Counted from the first letter of the stretch, positions 24,366-36,092 are shown. The stretch is 64,000 nucleotides of DNA from Ailanthus altissimus (GCA_946807835.1 OX327693.1:10867501-10931500), one strand, 5' to 3'. Numbers and translations are program-made. The notes: a model not told the origin generated them from the letters alone.

Positions 24366-24557
24366 TCATTTCACACCAGAACATGCTGAGCATTAAAAGG
24401 TTTTTTTATGGAGCTTTCAATTTTCGTTTCTTTAGAGAAAAGAACAGGTTTTTGGAGAGAGAAAAATAGAAATTGAAGGAGACAAGGTATTTTTAGTTTT
24501 TAATAAATAAATAAGGATAATATAAACTTTTTCAACTAATTAAATATTTCTTTAAAT
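24366..24557 (-). repeat. Right inverted arm
   Basis: Inverted partner of 22329-22512. Confidence 0.7.
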
Positions 24558-25718
24558 ATACATGTAACGATACAATGATAAAATTATAATTTTAAATTAT
24601 TAAAAAAAATTTGTTAAAAGAAACGGTAAATACTAATAGACGGAGGTCTTTAAAATATTTTTAAAAATAAAAAAGTGTTTTAGGCAGTTAGGCTAAACTA
24701 AGAAAATTCATTAATATTTCTATAAAAAAAGCATGCAAAAAATTCTCAAGGAGGATATATAAAATAATTATTATAAATTGGCTTACAAGTGAGTATTAGT
24801 TAATTAAATAGGTAAAGTCTCTTAAAGTGGTGAAAAAAAATTGATATTCCAACTCTAAGTAAGTTTAAAATGTTACTTATTGCATTAATTAGGTATTTGC
24901 CATTTAGGTCATATCATGTCCACAAGAGGCGAAAAGCATATGTAGAGAGGAAAAATGAAATTGAAAAGCTTTAATGGAAAGCAAAATTTTGCAATCATCA
25001 AATATTCTTGCTTGAGTATTCAAATGATAACTAAGAAGAAAAAGAACTTTGAAAACAAACATTTGAGGTGTGACAATGAGAATGATAATTATGATACTAA
25101 GCTAAGACTCGTGAACTCTTGGAAACAAAAAGAACCCAATGCTAATGCTAAGGCAACGGTCTATTGCAACGAACAAATATTGCTTGCTGCTCCCCTCCCC
25201 GTGATTAGTTTTACTCCAAAGAATTTATTGTCAATTGAAAAACACTTGCATTGCATTACATTTGCTTTATTCTCCGACTCCAGTTGGCATCCACCACCGC
25301 TTCCACTTCCCCTGCGCAATCATCAATCATTAATCATACCAACTGGGACCTAAGGCCTACCCCTTTCACCCGTTATGTTCATACTTTATAAATAAAGACC
25401 TACTCCAATTTTAGTATTCAATTATACATTTTGAATAATTAGGATTTAAAATTTGCATAATCTATATATAATTTAACAAAAAGAGAAAGGAGAGGAATGG
25501 GAAAACCGAAAATGCGGGAATCCGTGACCAAACAAAAGCTTACAGCTTTCATGGGGTGCTAACTGCTAAGCTGGCAACAGCTTTGAGTTTGGGTCGCCAA
25601 GTTTTGAGTTATTTGCTCACGCGTTCGCCGTGCCCAGCGCCTACCCTCTACTCCCGCTTCTCCCTTCCCTTGTGCTCACCTCCACTGGTCACTGCTCTTT
25701 CCGCGTCTCTCTCTAGTC
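24558..25718. other. Upstream region of the XTH gene
   Basis: No gene recognised. A 132-codon open frame at 24955-25353 has no family resemblance and low-complexity composition, so it is not called. The last 250 bp become pyrimidine-rich and GC-richer, as in a plant promoter/5' UTR. Confidence 0.5.
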
Positions 25719-25726
25719 TATATATA
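25719..25726 (+). promoter_or_regulatory. TATA box of the XTH gene
   Basis: TATATATA preceded by CTCTAGTC, 116 bp upstream of the ATG, with CT-rich leader sequence between. Start of transcription is inferred at about 25750-25760. Confidence 0.6.
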
Positions 25727-25842
25727 CCTCTCTTCGAAACCCTTTTGTCACAAGTCACGACATCCTCATATAACTTATCTATCTTCCTCTACTTCCCATT
25801 CTCTGCCTCTCTCTTTGGTCATTCTTTATAAAATCAATAAGC

Positions 25843-27355
25843 ATGGGATTCTATCCAAATGTGCTTGTGTTATTTGGGCTTATGCTAATGGTGGTGAGTT
25901 CTTTGATGGTCGTTGCCACCGCAGCTGGCAACTTCTATCAAGACTTCGACTTAACTTGGGGAGACAATAGAGCTAAGATTTTCAATGGAGGCCAACTCCT
26001 TTCTCTGTCCCTAGACAAAGTTTCTGGGTCTGGCTTTGAGTCCAAGAAAGAGTATTTGTTTGGCAGGATTGATATGCAGCTCAAGCTTGTTGCTGGAGAC
26101 TCTGCTGGCACTGTTACTGCCTACTATGTATGTTCATGATCCCCAATCATTATTTATTGATGCAAACTTTGATTTCATTCTCGGTTGGTTCTCTTCTTCC
26201 ATGATGGAATGATTTTCTTAAACTAGGGTGATTATGAGACGTTTTTAATTAATGTGGTGAAAATAACTGGGGATATATGCGCATCAGCCTTCAACTTTGC
26301 ATGAAAGCATATGCATTTAATTTTTAGTGGTTGTAACTGTGTTATGTATTTCACATGCCAAGGAAAGCAGCTGGTCTATTCTTTTCCCATATTCGAAATG
26401 TTGGGTTGAAAATTGAAAAGACTTGTTTCACTAACAGGCACATTCAGGGCTAGTGGGCCCAAAACAGGGGTCCATCTTCAATAATTCAAATGATTCTTCT
26501 TCACCTTAATATCAAATATTCATTCACATTAATTAGGAATTAGTAGTAGGAGCTAGTAGCAAGGTCACCACATACCTAATCAAATGACAAAAAAAAAAAA
26601 AGAAAGATAATACTTGTATGGTTAATGTTTATAACTAAATGTTGTGGTTTTATGATGCAGCTGTCTTCGCAAGGGCCAAACCATGATGAAATTGATTTTG
26701 AGTTCTTGGGAAATGTAAGTGGCCAACCTTATATCCTTCACACCAATGTCTTCGCTCAAGGCAAAGGCAACAGGGAGCAACAATTCTACCTCTGGTTCGA
26801 TCCCACCAGAAATTTCCACACTTACTCCATCATCTGGAAACCCCAACACATCATGTAAGACATAAAATGAATATTATTACACTACACATGCATATAGACA
26901 ATTAATTTTATTATGCGCTTAATCTATTTAATTTTTATTTTATGTAACAAGTTATTTGCTCCTATGTTAGCTTCTTGGTGGACAACATTCCCATTAGAGT
27001 GTTAAAAAATGCCGAGCACGTTGGTGTTCCTTTCCCCAAAAACCAACCTATGAGGATTTACTCAAGTCTTTGGAACGCTGATGACTGGGCTACAAGAGGT
27101 GGACTGGTGAAAACTGACTGGACCAAGGCCCCTTTCACAGCATACTACCGCAACTTCATTGCCGCTCCTTGTAATTCTTGCGCTTCTAAATCGTCTAGCT
27201 CGTTCTCTGATGCTGCATTTCAGGAAACCGATGAGATTGATGCCACTAGCAGAAGAAGATTGAGATGGGTTCAGAAATACTTCATGATTTACAATTACTG
27301 CTCTGATTTGAAACGATTCCCTCACGGTATTCCTTCTGAGTGCAGGCAACGCTGA
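25843..27355 (+). CDS. XTH: Xyloglucan endotransglucosylase/hydrolase (XTH15/16 type)
   Basis: Secreted cell-wall enzyme that cuts xyloglucan chains and joins them to acceptor xyloglucans (GH16 family), loosening or reinforcing the wall during growth. Exons are 25843-26127, 26661-26854 and 26971-27355 (introns GTATGT...CAG and GTAAGA...TAG), giving 287 residues, the usual length. Residues 1-28 are a signal peptide ending in ATAA. The catalytic motif [10 protein letters not shown] is complete: E105 nucleophile, D107, E109 acid/base. An N-glycosylation site NVS (N113) follows directly, as in most XTHs. The segments [11 protein letters not shown], and [14 protein letters not shown] near the C-terminus, identify the XTH C-terminal domain and the XTH15/16 branch. 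All splice phases agree and there is no stop, so the gene looks functional. It converges on the gene at 28851-33251. Confidence 0.95.
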
Positions 27356-27479
27356 ACATTCTAAACATACTGCATTGTCTTTTGGGTGTTGTTTTTGTAA
27401 TATATTTCTGGGTTGAATTAAGATTCTTTCACAGCTTCCCCTGTAATCAAGTTTCACTCAGCTTGATACTTTGGGGTTG

Positions 27480-27485
27480 AATAAA
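27480..27485 (+). terminator. Polyadenylation signal of the XTH gene
   Basis: AATAAA 125 bp after the stop codon, followed by a T-rich stretch. Confidence 0.5.
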
Positions 27486-28111
27486 TCAGATTCTTTCTTC
27501 CTTTTCTTGTTTCTGTTTGGTCAGAGGCCTTGTGAGTTTGATTGGTTATCATTTGCAAATTCTATTGCTGATAATAAAATTTCCTTTCTCAGTTCTTAAA
27601 TTCAATACAGGAGTCTAGACAATTAAGTCTTATTTTTGAACCAGTAAATGTTATCTTTCAACCTTCAAGGAAAGCTATATAACAATTTGGATCAAAGCTT
27701 AAAGCTGTTGTCATTTGCTGCATTAGTTAATTTTATCTCCTCTGAATCTTTTAGGGGAATCCGTTTTCAAGCTACTGGCTACTAATTCCTATGACGGGGT
27801 CCAAATTGATCTAAACCTATTTATGAAGCATTAAAAGGCAAAAGCAAACTCCACATTTTTTAATTACTGCCTGAGAATATGGCGATTCTAACTTTTAGCT
27901 GCTGCAACAATTAAAAGGTTTCCATTCGCATAGTTAATTTTTTCAGATCATTTGTTTTCTAGTCCTTATTTAAGAGAACATACTTCTGGATGACTTTTCA
28001 GTATTCAAAACCCGAGGCTGTCACAATATTTCTGAGAAAAATCATCCAAAGGCATCATATTCACATTGACAGTAAATGAAGTAAAATGGAGTTTCACAAA
28101 ATTTAAAGATA

Positions 28112-28212
28112 ATCAACTTTAGTATAATTGTTTTTTCTTGAAGAGTAATTGGTTATCAACTTTAGTATAATTGTTTTTTCTTGAAGAGTAATTGGTTGTC
28201 AACTTTAGTAAT
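28112..28212. repeat. 43-bp tandem repeat, 2.3 copies
   Basis: Units start at 28112, 28155 and 28198 (the last partial), each beginning with TCAACTTTAGTA. They lie in the 1.5-kb spacer between the two convergent genes; nothing else was recognised in 27486-28850 apart from the 3' UTRs. Confidence 0.85.
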
Positions 28213-28850
28213 TATTTCAAAAATATTATCTTCTTTTATTAGGGTTTTGTTTCTGTCCCAATCATGAACATAAAATACTTGCTTTCCTTTTCAATGGATA
28301 TATGAAGAAAAGCTGATGCTTCTTTCCATAAACATTCCAGCAACATTAGAGTTAATATATGGAGAGAGAATTGACAATACCCAGAATTAGTTGAGCTAAA
28401 ATATTCAACATTCCCATCATCTGAAGGCATGATTTTGAGCATTGAAATTTATTTTATTATTTTTCTCTATCATAATTTTCAACATCAAGCTTAAGATAAT
28501 CTGCACAAATCCCCATATGTAATACATATGATGAATAACGAGAATGCATTGATCAAGCAAATCCGTTTTTTAAGAAAAAGTTGTAATGCAGTAATCCTCT
28601 TTCCACTGTAAAACACAAACAAGATCTTGTACAATATTAGACTCCAACCAATTCAATAACATCAGAAGCAGGCATGTTACATGCAAAAAAGAGCACCCCT
28701 TTGAGCAAATTCCTCGTATGCAACAAGCCAGGCAGCTCTGTAATGTGAAAGAAAGATCTGTCTTGGAACCCAGAAAATCCTTGAGTGTTAACACATGCTG
28801 ATAGACAATAAATTTTCGCTATCTGGAATACTCCTCTCTTTTCCTCTGCA

Positions 28851-31800
28851 TTAATTTTCTTCATTGTCTCTCCTAGTAAAGCAATATTTGCTTGGCAAGT
28901 CTGACTTAGCAATAACATTTTCTTCAACATAATTGGCAAATCTCACCTTCGGTCTTGGAGTGCACTGTAAGAAACAAGATAATGCTGTTTATTTTACATG
29001 TATAATGTTTTGAGAAACGATATAATATTTAAGCCAACAACGAAAAATATAAAAAATAATAGTCTAAATGCTGGAATAATATGAAGTTAAGCAAAACTTA
29101 CAGTGACTCTGCAGTGAATGTTGAGATCAAAATTCATTTGGCTGAGACGGTTTTGCGCCAGTTCTTCTGCTTCAGATGCCCTTCTGCAAACTTCTTTCAC
29201 CTTAATTAAAGACGGGAAAATCAGAAGGCAGTTATCTGACATGTCAAATTTCAAATAGAAGATTTTCCTACACATTATAAAAGAAGACAATCTTCAAATA
29301 GAAAACAGCATGTTGAGCAATCCACTTTGCGGAGCTACTCAAAGCTCTTCAATCTCTTGGACAGCAAAAGATCTTTCTCACAACAAAGACTATATCAATC
29401 ACTTTGATGAGGGGCAAACAACTGACAGATCACCCTAATTTATTTCTTTTATGAGAAAACTTAACAATAATAACTCATATTAACAAATTTAAAAGAAATA
29501 ATGATTTGATGGATTCCAACATTGATCCATGACGAATAAAATTCAGATAATAACAATCCAAAATTATTCCTGAATTGCCAGCCCTTTGGAAAATTGTTTT
29601 TATAAAGTTATCAAGTCATCAAAATACATCAACCAGCTATTTTGATAAACCAGATTTATAGATGGCAAAGATCCTTCAAAAACAGCTGGATTTCTCATCT
29701 ACAAGATATACAGGTTACATAGTAGTCTGAGAGAAAATAAAAGAAAGTTTTAACATGTATAGTGATGCTTATAAGACTTTCACTCAGTCTTGTGGATGTG
29801 GATAACTGATGATGTTAAATTTAGACAACCTTTGTTCCTTTAAGTCACATTTCATTGAAAATGAAAATTGTTGACTATCTTTGTAAACTATAAATTGTAT
29901 AGTGTCACAAGATGGGGCAAATATGCATAGAGTACCAATCACAAAGTTTTTTTTTTCTTTTGGATAAGTAGCACCAATCAAAAAACAAAGAAAGCAGATG
30001 ATTCACAGAAGCACTTCAAAAGGAGATCAAAGTTCAATATATGTAACTTGCGAAAACAGACAGAAAAATTAGAAAAGTCAGAGACATTGCATTTAAGGTT
30101 CAACAGTACTCACCTGATCAGCACAGACAAGAGTATGACCATTAGCATTGACAGCAGATTTCTCCAGCATATTTCGTATGTGTGATAGTTCCTTAATCAA
30201 ATCTATGGCTGTTTCTTCAGCATCTAGCATCTGATTCCTTGAGAACTCAAATGCCTTCTCAGCATTCAGACGAAAGGAAGAACAGTTCAAACAAGTACAG
30301 AACCCTCTGCATCCTCGAGGAGTTCTTTTAAGAATCCCTTTTTTGGAAACAATAGCTGGACTATTAAAAAATATAGATGCCACATGCTTGGAGGATTCCT
30401 GATGCAAGATTTCAGCTTTAATTTGGTTTATGTCATCAGTAAGTTTGATTGCTGATTGGTTGCAGTCTTCTCCGGTGTTTGCAGATGATGCATGTGCCAC
30501 CTGTTCAGCATCTGCTCTTACAAAAGTTGAAAGAGAGCATAATTGTGTTCCTGGCAAATTACTTCCACATATTCCATCAGTAATTTCAGGGCCAGCGTCC
30601 AACTTACTATCTGTCTCTGATATGTTTTCAGAATGAACATTTCTCTCCTGCTTTGAATCAAGTGGCTTTGGAGATTCATTATCGTGCTTATATGATCTTG
30701 AATTTGGTTCTTGATCGGTTGTTGAAGCCATTTTCACAACTGGCAGAGCAGTATAACTATCAGTTTGGTACTCAGAATGGAAGTCATTGCTGCTTGAGTT
30801 TTCGATGGGCATTTCTTGAAAATCAGAAAGCAGGGATGGTGAAAGAGGGTTTGCATCTATACTTTTCCCAAGTTTCAGAAGATGACCTTTTCCAGAAGTA
30901 CCTAAAAGAAATAATCATTGGAATGATCAGCTTCGAAGCATGAGGGCCCCAAATTAAAGCAATCAGTGCTCAGTGAAGTAAATAAAACCACAGAAAAATA
31001 ATAAAACAGGACTTACAGGAATTATCTTTTGCAATATCCATCAAAAAGGGAAGCATCCTTCTATAACTAATTGAACCTGGAGTTTTGAATAATTTCAATC
31101 TTGAGCATCGATTCAGAACCTGTTGATAACAAATGCAGATTAGCATAGATCATAGCACAATAATAGTCTTATAATCATAATTTCTTACTAGTTTCATCAT
31201 GATAGTAAAAGTAACATTGCCCTAACTTGACTAAGCTATAATATGCAATGATAAAAGCTATTTTTATAAATAAAAAAAAAGGCTACAATAACTAAAAGAT
31301 TCAAGGTTGAGCATCTTACCGGTTTCCCCCTATGATTGCTGCAGTCAATTGTTTTGTCACTAACACAGTTAGCATGTCTGTTGGTACTTCCACCCATTGG
31401 CTTCCCAAGAAGATTATCCACATTATGCATACATTTCACATTGTCGCCACCACTTTCAGCCACTTCAGACTTGCCTTCAAAGTCAGAATCTGGTGGTGTC
31501 ATCTGGACGTATTCTTCTTTTGAGTTGTCAGTATGGTCTAGAACCCCATCATGATCATCATCGTCCCTCCATTCAGTATTGCTCAAATTCTCATTTTGTG
31601 CTCTATCAGACAAGTTTGAATCTGTATGATTTAGATTCCTAACTTCAGAAGAATCTCCTCCATCAGATTTATCTACCCCTTCAGTAATTGACTGTTTCAT
31701 ATGCCCAAAAAACTGACTACCCTCTTTATCTTTAGCAGAATCGTGCCTCTCCGGGACTAAGGATGCCCTGCAGTTTGTATTGTTCATTTTATGATGATCA

Positions 31801-33251
31801 CAAGAATCACCATCATCAATTTTTTCAATTTCTCTATTATCCATCAAATTTGTATCATCAGAATTAGCACTGACTGAGTTATTCAGACCCAAATTCTGTT
31901 CTTGGCCGAAAATCATGATGTCAAAATTCTCAAGTCCCCTATTCATAATTGGCTTTGACCACTCTTCAGCCATTGAAACCAAGGCATGAGAGGAATTCTT
32001 ACCCATGTGAAGTTCCTTTTCAGATTCCTTAATGCACCCAATAGATGTCGACTTTGATTGATCAACAAAATCAACATTTTTACTCTCAGCAGGAGGACTC
32101 TCTCTTGTAGAGTTATTCACAAAGATTTCTTGACCATGCGACCTTGAGAGGGGCTTTTCTTCCATACCCTTTTTGAACTTTTGAGACAGATCAATTTTTG
32201 GACCACCTGCAAAGATTGTTTGGAAGAAAGTTTAGATTCCTAAGCTTATGGACTATAGTCCAATCCCAATTTTTGTATTCAAATTTAAAAAGTTAAGAAG
32301 ACAGACAACAGAGGATCATAGTAATTACAAGAATTATCTTCTGAGATATTCATCAGATAGGGAAGCAATCTTCTATAGCTGAATGAGCCCGGTGCTTTAA
32401 CAAGCTTCACTCGAGAGCATGGAGTAAGTAACTATTTAAGAAATTTAGAGCATGTCAGATGAAAAATAGTCATATAATATTATCATACAAAACTTATACA
32501 TAACAAGAATAATTATTGAGTCAATTAAACAAGATATGAAAATTTGAATAGAGCGGGAGGCTCTTACTGATTTGACACTAGAATTGGTGCCATCTCTTCT
32601 GCTGATGTTCGAATTCTTCTGATCACTCTGATTTGATAGCTTTTCCGCAACAAATCCCACCTCCACCTCTTTCGTGTGAACAAAAATGTCAATATCAGGT
32701 GGTGTTGATTGTACACAATCTTCACACAAACCACCAACCCAATTTGAAATATCACCCTCTTTGTAGTTTTTGGGCTGCTCCAGTAACAAGCCAGGGTTTG
32801 CATCATTCAGATTCTGACAATCTTCATCTTCGCTAACGTTTGCTTTTGCATCAGTAATAACATTAACATCTTTGTTAAAGGAAGAACTGATAGCAAACCC
32901 ACTTTCCAGTCTCCCTTTCCCTTTGTTAAATCCTTTGCTCTCTTCATTTTCTCCACTCAAATCAAACCCATTTGAGAAAACTCGTCTCATGCGTAGATCT
33001 TTGATTAAAATGCAAGATAAGTCGTCGATATTTGAAGAATCTTTGTCCTGAACTATTCTTCTTCCGCGTTTCTCGGGAAGATTTAGATGCAGGCGAAGGG
33101 AATTGACGTTGAGGCGGGCTCGACCCGAGCGGTTGCGAGAAAGGTAGATCTGGGATTGGCTGCGAGTGAAGATTCCTCCAACCGATGGATGATTGGTTAT
33201 ACATAATTCTCGCTTACGTTTCTTGGAGCTGCGCTTTAGTTCTTCGGCCAT
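28851..33251 (-). CDS. Plant nuclear-type protein of unknown function, 925 aa
   Basis: Seven coding exons on the minus strand: 33251-32568, 32431-32329, 32206-31320, 31119-31017, 30901-30114, 29200-29102 and 28964-28851. All borders are GT...AG with matching phases, giving 925 residues ending in TAA. Residues 7-15 (RSSKKRKRE) look like a nuclear localisation signal. Exons 2 and 4 are both 103 nt and encode the same 34-residue motif (CSRxKLxKxPGSxSYRRxLPxLM, residues 229-262 and 559-592); each is preceded by a VQxTPPDxD motif (about 180-189 and 496-505). Near residues 781-799 is GILKRTPRGCRGFCTCLNC with a CX3CXCX2C pattern that could bind metal, followed by a helical stretch to about 845. I recall the GILKR-CRG-C-CLNC block as conserved in plant proteins without known role. 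The middle is acidic and serine-rich, likely disordered. E2F sites upstream suggest cell-cycle control. Confidence 0.85.
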
Positions 33252-33323
33252 GGCGGATGCACTGCCTCTGCCTCTGCCACTGCCAGGGAGAGATTAGGTG
33301 GGGAAGAGAACGAGGGAGTCAGA

Positions 33324-33335
33324 TTTGGCGGGGAA
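33324..33335 (+). promoter_or_regulatory. E2F-like site 1
   Basis: TTTGGCGGGGAA matches the E2F consensus TTTSSCGC/TTGGCGGGAA with one change. It lies 73 bp upstream of the ATG of the minus-strand 925-aa gene. Confidence 0.5.
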
Positions 33336-33372
33336 GAAACGCATAAGATAGCTAGGGCTCTCTCAACTTATT

Positions 33373-33384
33373 TTTGGCGGGAAA
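33373..33384 (+). promoter_or_regulatory. E2F-like site 2
   Basis: TTTGGCGGGAAA, a full match to the canonical palindromic-type E2F site, 122 bp upstream of the ATG. Confidence 0.65.
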
Positions 33385-33405
33385 GTGAGCGGCGGGTGCC
33401 TTTGT

Positions 33406-33417
33406 TTTGGCGGGAAA
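33406..33417 (+). promoter_or_regulatory. E2F-like site 3
   Basis: A second exact TTTGGCGGGAAA, 33 bp from site 2 (about three helical turns). The cluster lies in a GC-rich pocket of an AT-rich region. Confidence 0.65.
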
Positions 33418-33595
33418 CAGAGTCTGGAACATATTACATTACATTAGTTTATTTGCATTAAAAAATAAATTAATTAGTTCGTACACATTTACGCCCTTTG
33501 TATATAATTGTAATGTCGAAAATATCATAACATTCAACATTATTTTATTTCCTAGTTTTTCTCTGCTCACAAAACAATTTTGTTAATTCAAAATA

Positions 33596-34709
33596 GGTTA
33601 TTTTTATGGTTACTTTTAAAATATGATTTAAAATTAAGGGTGCCACTCATGTTTTAAAATTAACTTCTAATATCTCTATTATTGTGAGATGCTATAAAAT
33701 ATTTTAAAATTATTATAAAATGACTAATATACCTTTATTTATTATCTTTTTAATTTATTTTTTGATTTTGAAAGTTTATTTTCTTAATTTTGGTACTCTT
33801 TTTATTTTTACTTTAGTACTAAAATAAAAAAATTATTTTAACAGAATATTTATTATTTTATTTTTTAACATTTATTTAACAAATTTTAATTTTGGTACAA
33901 TTTTTTTTATCATTTCTACTTAAATACTTAAAAAACATTAACAAAATACTTTTTTTTTTAATTTTTAACATTTTTTAAAATTTTAAATATTTTAATCTTA
34001 ATATAAGTTTACAATAAAAATATAATGTTAAATAAGTATTAAAAATTAGAAATAATAAATAGTTTGTAAAATTTTCTTTTTGACTTTAGTAGTCAAGTGA
34101 AAAAATAAAACTAAAAAAAAGAATACCAATTTAGGTAGTACCTCAAGGGTATCCACAAAAATAACCCTTTAAATTTTGGTACTCTCTTCTTTTTTTTTTT
34201 TTCCTTTTTTCCTTTTTTATTTGACTAATAAAACAAAAAAATATTTTTTTTACAAAATATTTCTTATTTCAAATTTTTAACACTTATTGAAATTTTTTAT
34301 TTTTATTGTAAACTTCTACTAAGATTAAATTATTTAAAATTTTAAACAAATATTAGAAAATAGAAATAAGAAATATTTTGTATTTTGTATTTTTTGTTTT
34401 AATAGTCAAGTAAAAAAGAAAAACTAGAATACCAAAATTAAAAAATTGTTTTAATTAAATGTAAAAAATAAAAATAATAAATATTTGTTAAATTTATATT
34501 TTATTTTAGTAATAAAGTAAAAAAAAAGAGTACCAAAATTAAAAAATAAATTAAGAAGATAATGAATAAATGTATATTAGTTTTTTTATAATAATTTTGT
34601 AATATTCTATGACATCTCACAATAATAAAAATATTGGAGGCTAATTTTGAAATGTGAGAGACACCTCTAATTTTAAACTATACGTGAGAGACACCCATAA
34701 AATTAACCC
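33596..34709. mobile_element. Foldback/MITE-like TIR element with 10-bp target duplication
   Basis: The left end GGTTATTTTTATGG and the inverted right end GGGTTAATTTTATGG begin inverted arms that remain recognisable for about 200-250 bp (shared blocks include CTAATATACNTTTATT and ATTATTGTGAGATG). The flanking ATTCAAAATA at 33586-33595 and 34710-34719 is an exact 10-bp direct repeat. No coding capacity is present; the centre is A/T runs and further palindromic GGTACTC/GAGTACC pieces. The long arms and the ~9-10 bp duplication fit a non-autonomous Mutator-like element, but the family is inferred. Confidence 0.75.
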
Positions 34710-34719
34710 ATTCAAAATA

Positions 34720-35446
34720 AGTGTTTCATAACATTTAAAAAATTATATTCACTTTCCACACAATATGTATAACTTTTGCATCCTTTCTTCAACATAGGTT
34801 ATTGTACAGCTTAAATACATAACAAATAACAAGAATTAAATGTAGTTGTAAAGTTAGATAATCATCAAGTGTTTCGTATCTTTTAAGCCTCAATCTTGAC
34901 AGTTAGGCTGATTGCAATCTTTTTCTACTACTTCTTTGCAATCCTAATTATGTCTTGGATCAAATTTTTCTTTGTTTCATTTATCTCTTCTTTCTCTTTA
35001 TTTTAAAGAATGCATAAAGAACTTACCAGTCATTTTTTTTAATTTTTATATGTAATGCAATTTTATTGGAGCAGTTGTAATTATCATTAATTTTTATTCT
35101 GTGACGTGGGGGAAAAGTCAACGAAGAGAAGATGGGCGTAGACACAATGGTAAGAAGCTCAGGATTAGCACTTTGAAGGCCTCACTTTTGTAAAATTATG
35201 TCAAAGTGACCTTACAATTTTCGACCATGACCAATGCAGAAGTAAAATAGAAAACCCTTCAAATCAATTTTAAGGAAAAACCTAGATTTCAAGTCAAAAG
35301 ATTTTTACAAGTCCAAAAATCTAGACCTAAAAAAATAAATTGAAACCTAGAACTAAAAAAAAAAGAGAGAAAAAAACCTAAATTTTCTAGGTTTTTTCAA
35401 ATCTAATTTTTTTTTAAAGGTTTTTGAGGTGTTTTTTTTTTGGGGG
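34720..35446. other. No gene seen
   Basis: AT-rich with long A and T runs and a G run at 35443-35456. No frame or repeat was recognised. Confidence 0.5.
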
Positions 35447-36075
35447 GGTGGGGGGTTTAGGAGTGGGCGTTTTTGCTATCTCTATCCCAAGCATACCAAG
35501 TAGCCTAAGAATAATTCACCTGACACCATTAACTGACCATAAAGACCCTCATTTTGCAGAACAACTCAAGCTATAGTCTATTATCACTAAAAGGCTCTAA
35601 CTTTATACAAGGAAGCGTCCTCGGAACACACTCATAACCGTCAATCTCCAACACTTCTCTGTACTCGCGAGTAGACAACCAACATTAACCTAGCAGATTG
35701 TATAGATCTTGCAAGGTTGATCATTTCTTCTCTCAAGTAGACGAGAAGGCACTTAACTATTTACTTCTTGAGAATCAAGGACCGAATTGCCTTTGACCCT
35801 AAGGATCTTAATATCCTAAGATCTGAAATAAGTAAGAGATCAATGAAGTGGATATAGGATCTCATGGAGCTGAACCACTATAAACTCTCTATCTTATGTA
35901 TGTCATGGTTATTTTTTGTTGAATCAAAACTTCAATGAGAGCAGTACATGCATTAGGCTCAATAAGCAACAATGGGTTGTTATTTTAGCCTAGCCCATCA
36001 ACAAGACCAGTAATTATTTCTTGTGAAGTATAATCTAACTTGTTAGCCTAGTTTACCCGAAATCCAAGGTTAATA
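35447..36075 (+). repeat. 5' LTR of the outer element
   Basis: It matches 62117-63093, with about 370 bp missing at a point near 35830. Shared blocks include GAGAAGGCACTTAAC near 35740 and the region around AGCCTAGCCCATCAA near 35980. The left border is approximate. Confidence 0.6.
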
Positions 36076-36076
36076 C

Positions 36077-36092
36077 TTTAGCGTCGTCTAAG
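36077..36092 (+). other. Primer binding site-like sequence
   Basis: TTTAGCGTCGTCTAAG resembles the TTTGGCGCCGTCTGTGG start of the primer region in many plant gypsy elements, differing by CG-to-TG type changes expected from methylated-cytosine decay. It lies directly after the LTR. Confidence 0.5.

Larger units (their letters stand above)
22329..24557. mobile_element. TIR-bounded element carrying a PPR gene fragment
   Basis: Arms 22329-22512 and 24366-24557 are inverted repeats of about 185-190 bp with clear collinear identity, including TTAAAGAAATATTTAATTA at the outer ends and CTTTTAATGCTCAGCA with GTGTGAAATGA at the inner ends. Between them is a broken PPR gene and nothing resembling a transposase. 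This is the layout of a Pack-type non-autonomous DNA transposon that has captured part of a host gene. Similarity fades outward, so the true termini and target duplication were not fixed. A chance hairpin duplication around a PPR pseudogene is the alternative. Confidence 0.55.

Noticed and set aside
24955..25353. 132-codon open frame upstream of the XTH gene
   Set aside because: Its composition is low-complexity and lysine/asparagine-rich, no family is recognisable, and it lies in what should be promoter sequence. Such a length is expected by chance here.
27062..27457. 131-codon minus-strand frame over XTH exon 3
   Set aside because: It overlaps the well-supported XTH exon and is its antisense shadow.
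28570..28939. Minus-strand frames just downstream of the 925-aa gene stop codon
   Set aside because: They overlap the last exon in other frames or lie in the 3' UTR; the splice-consistent frame ends at 28851.
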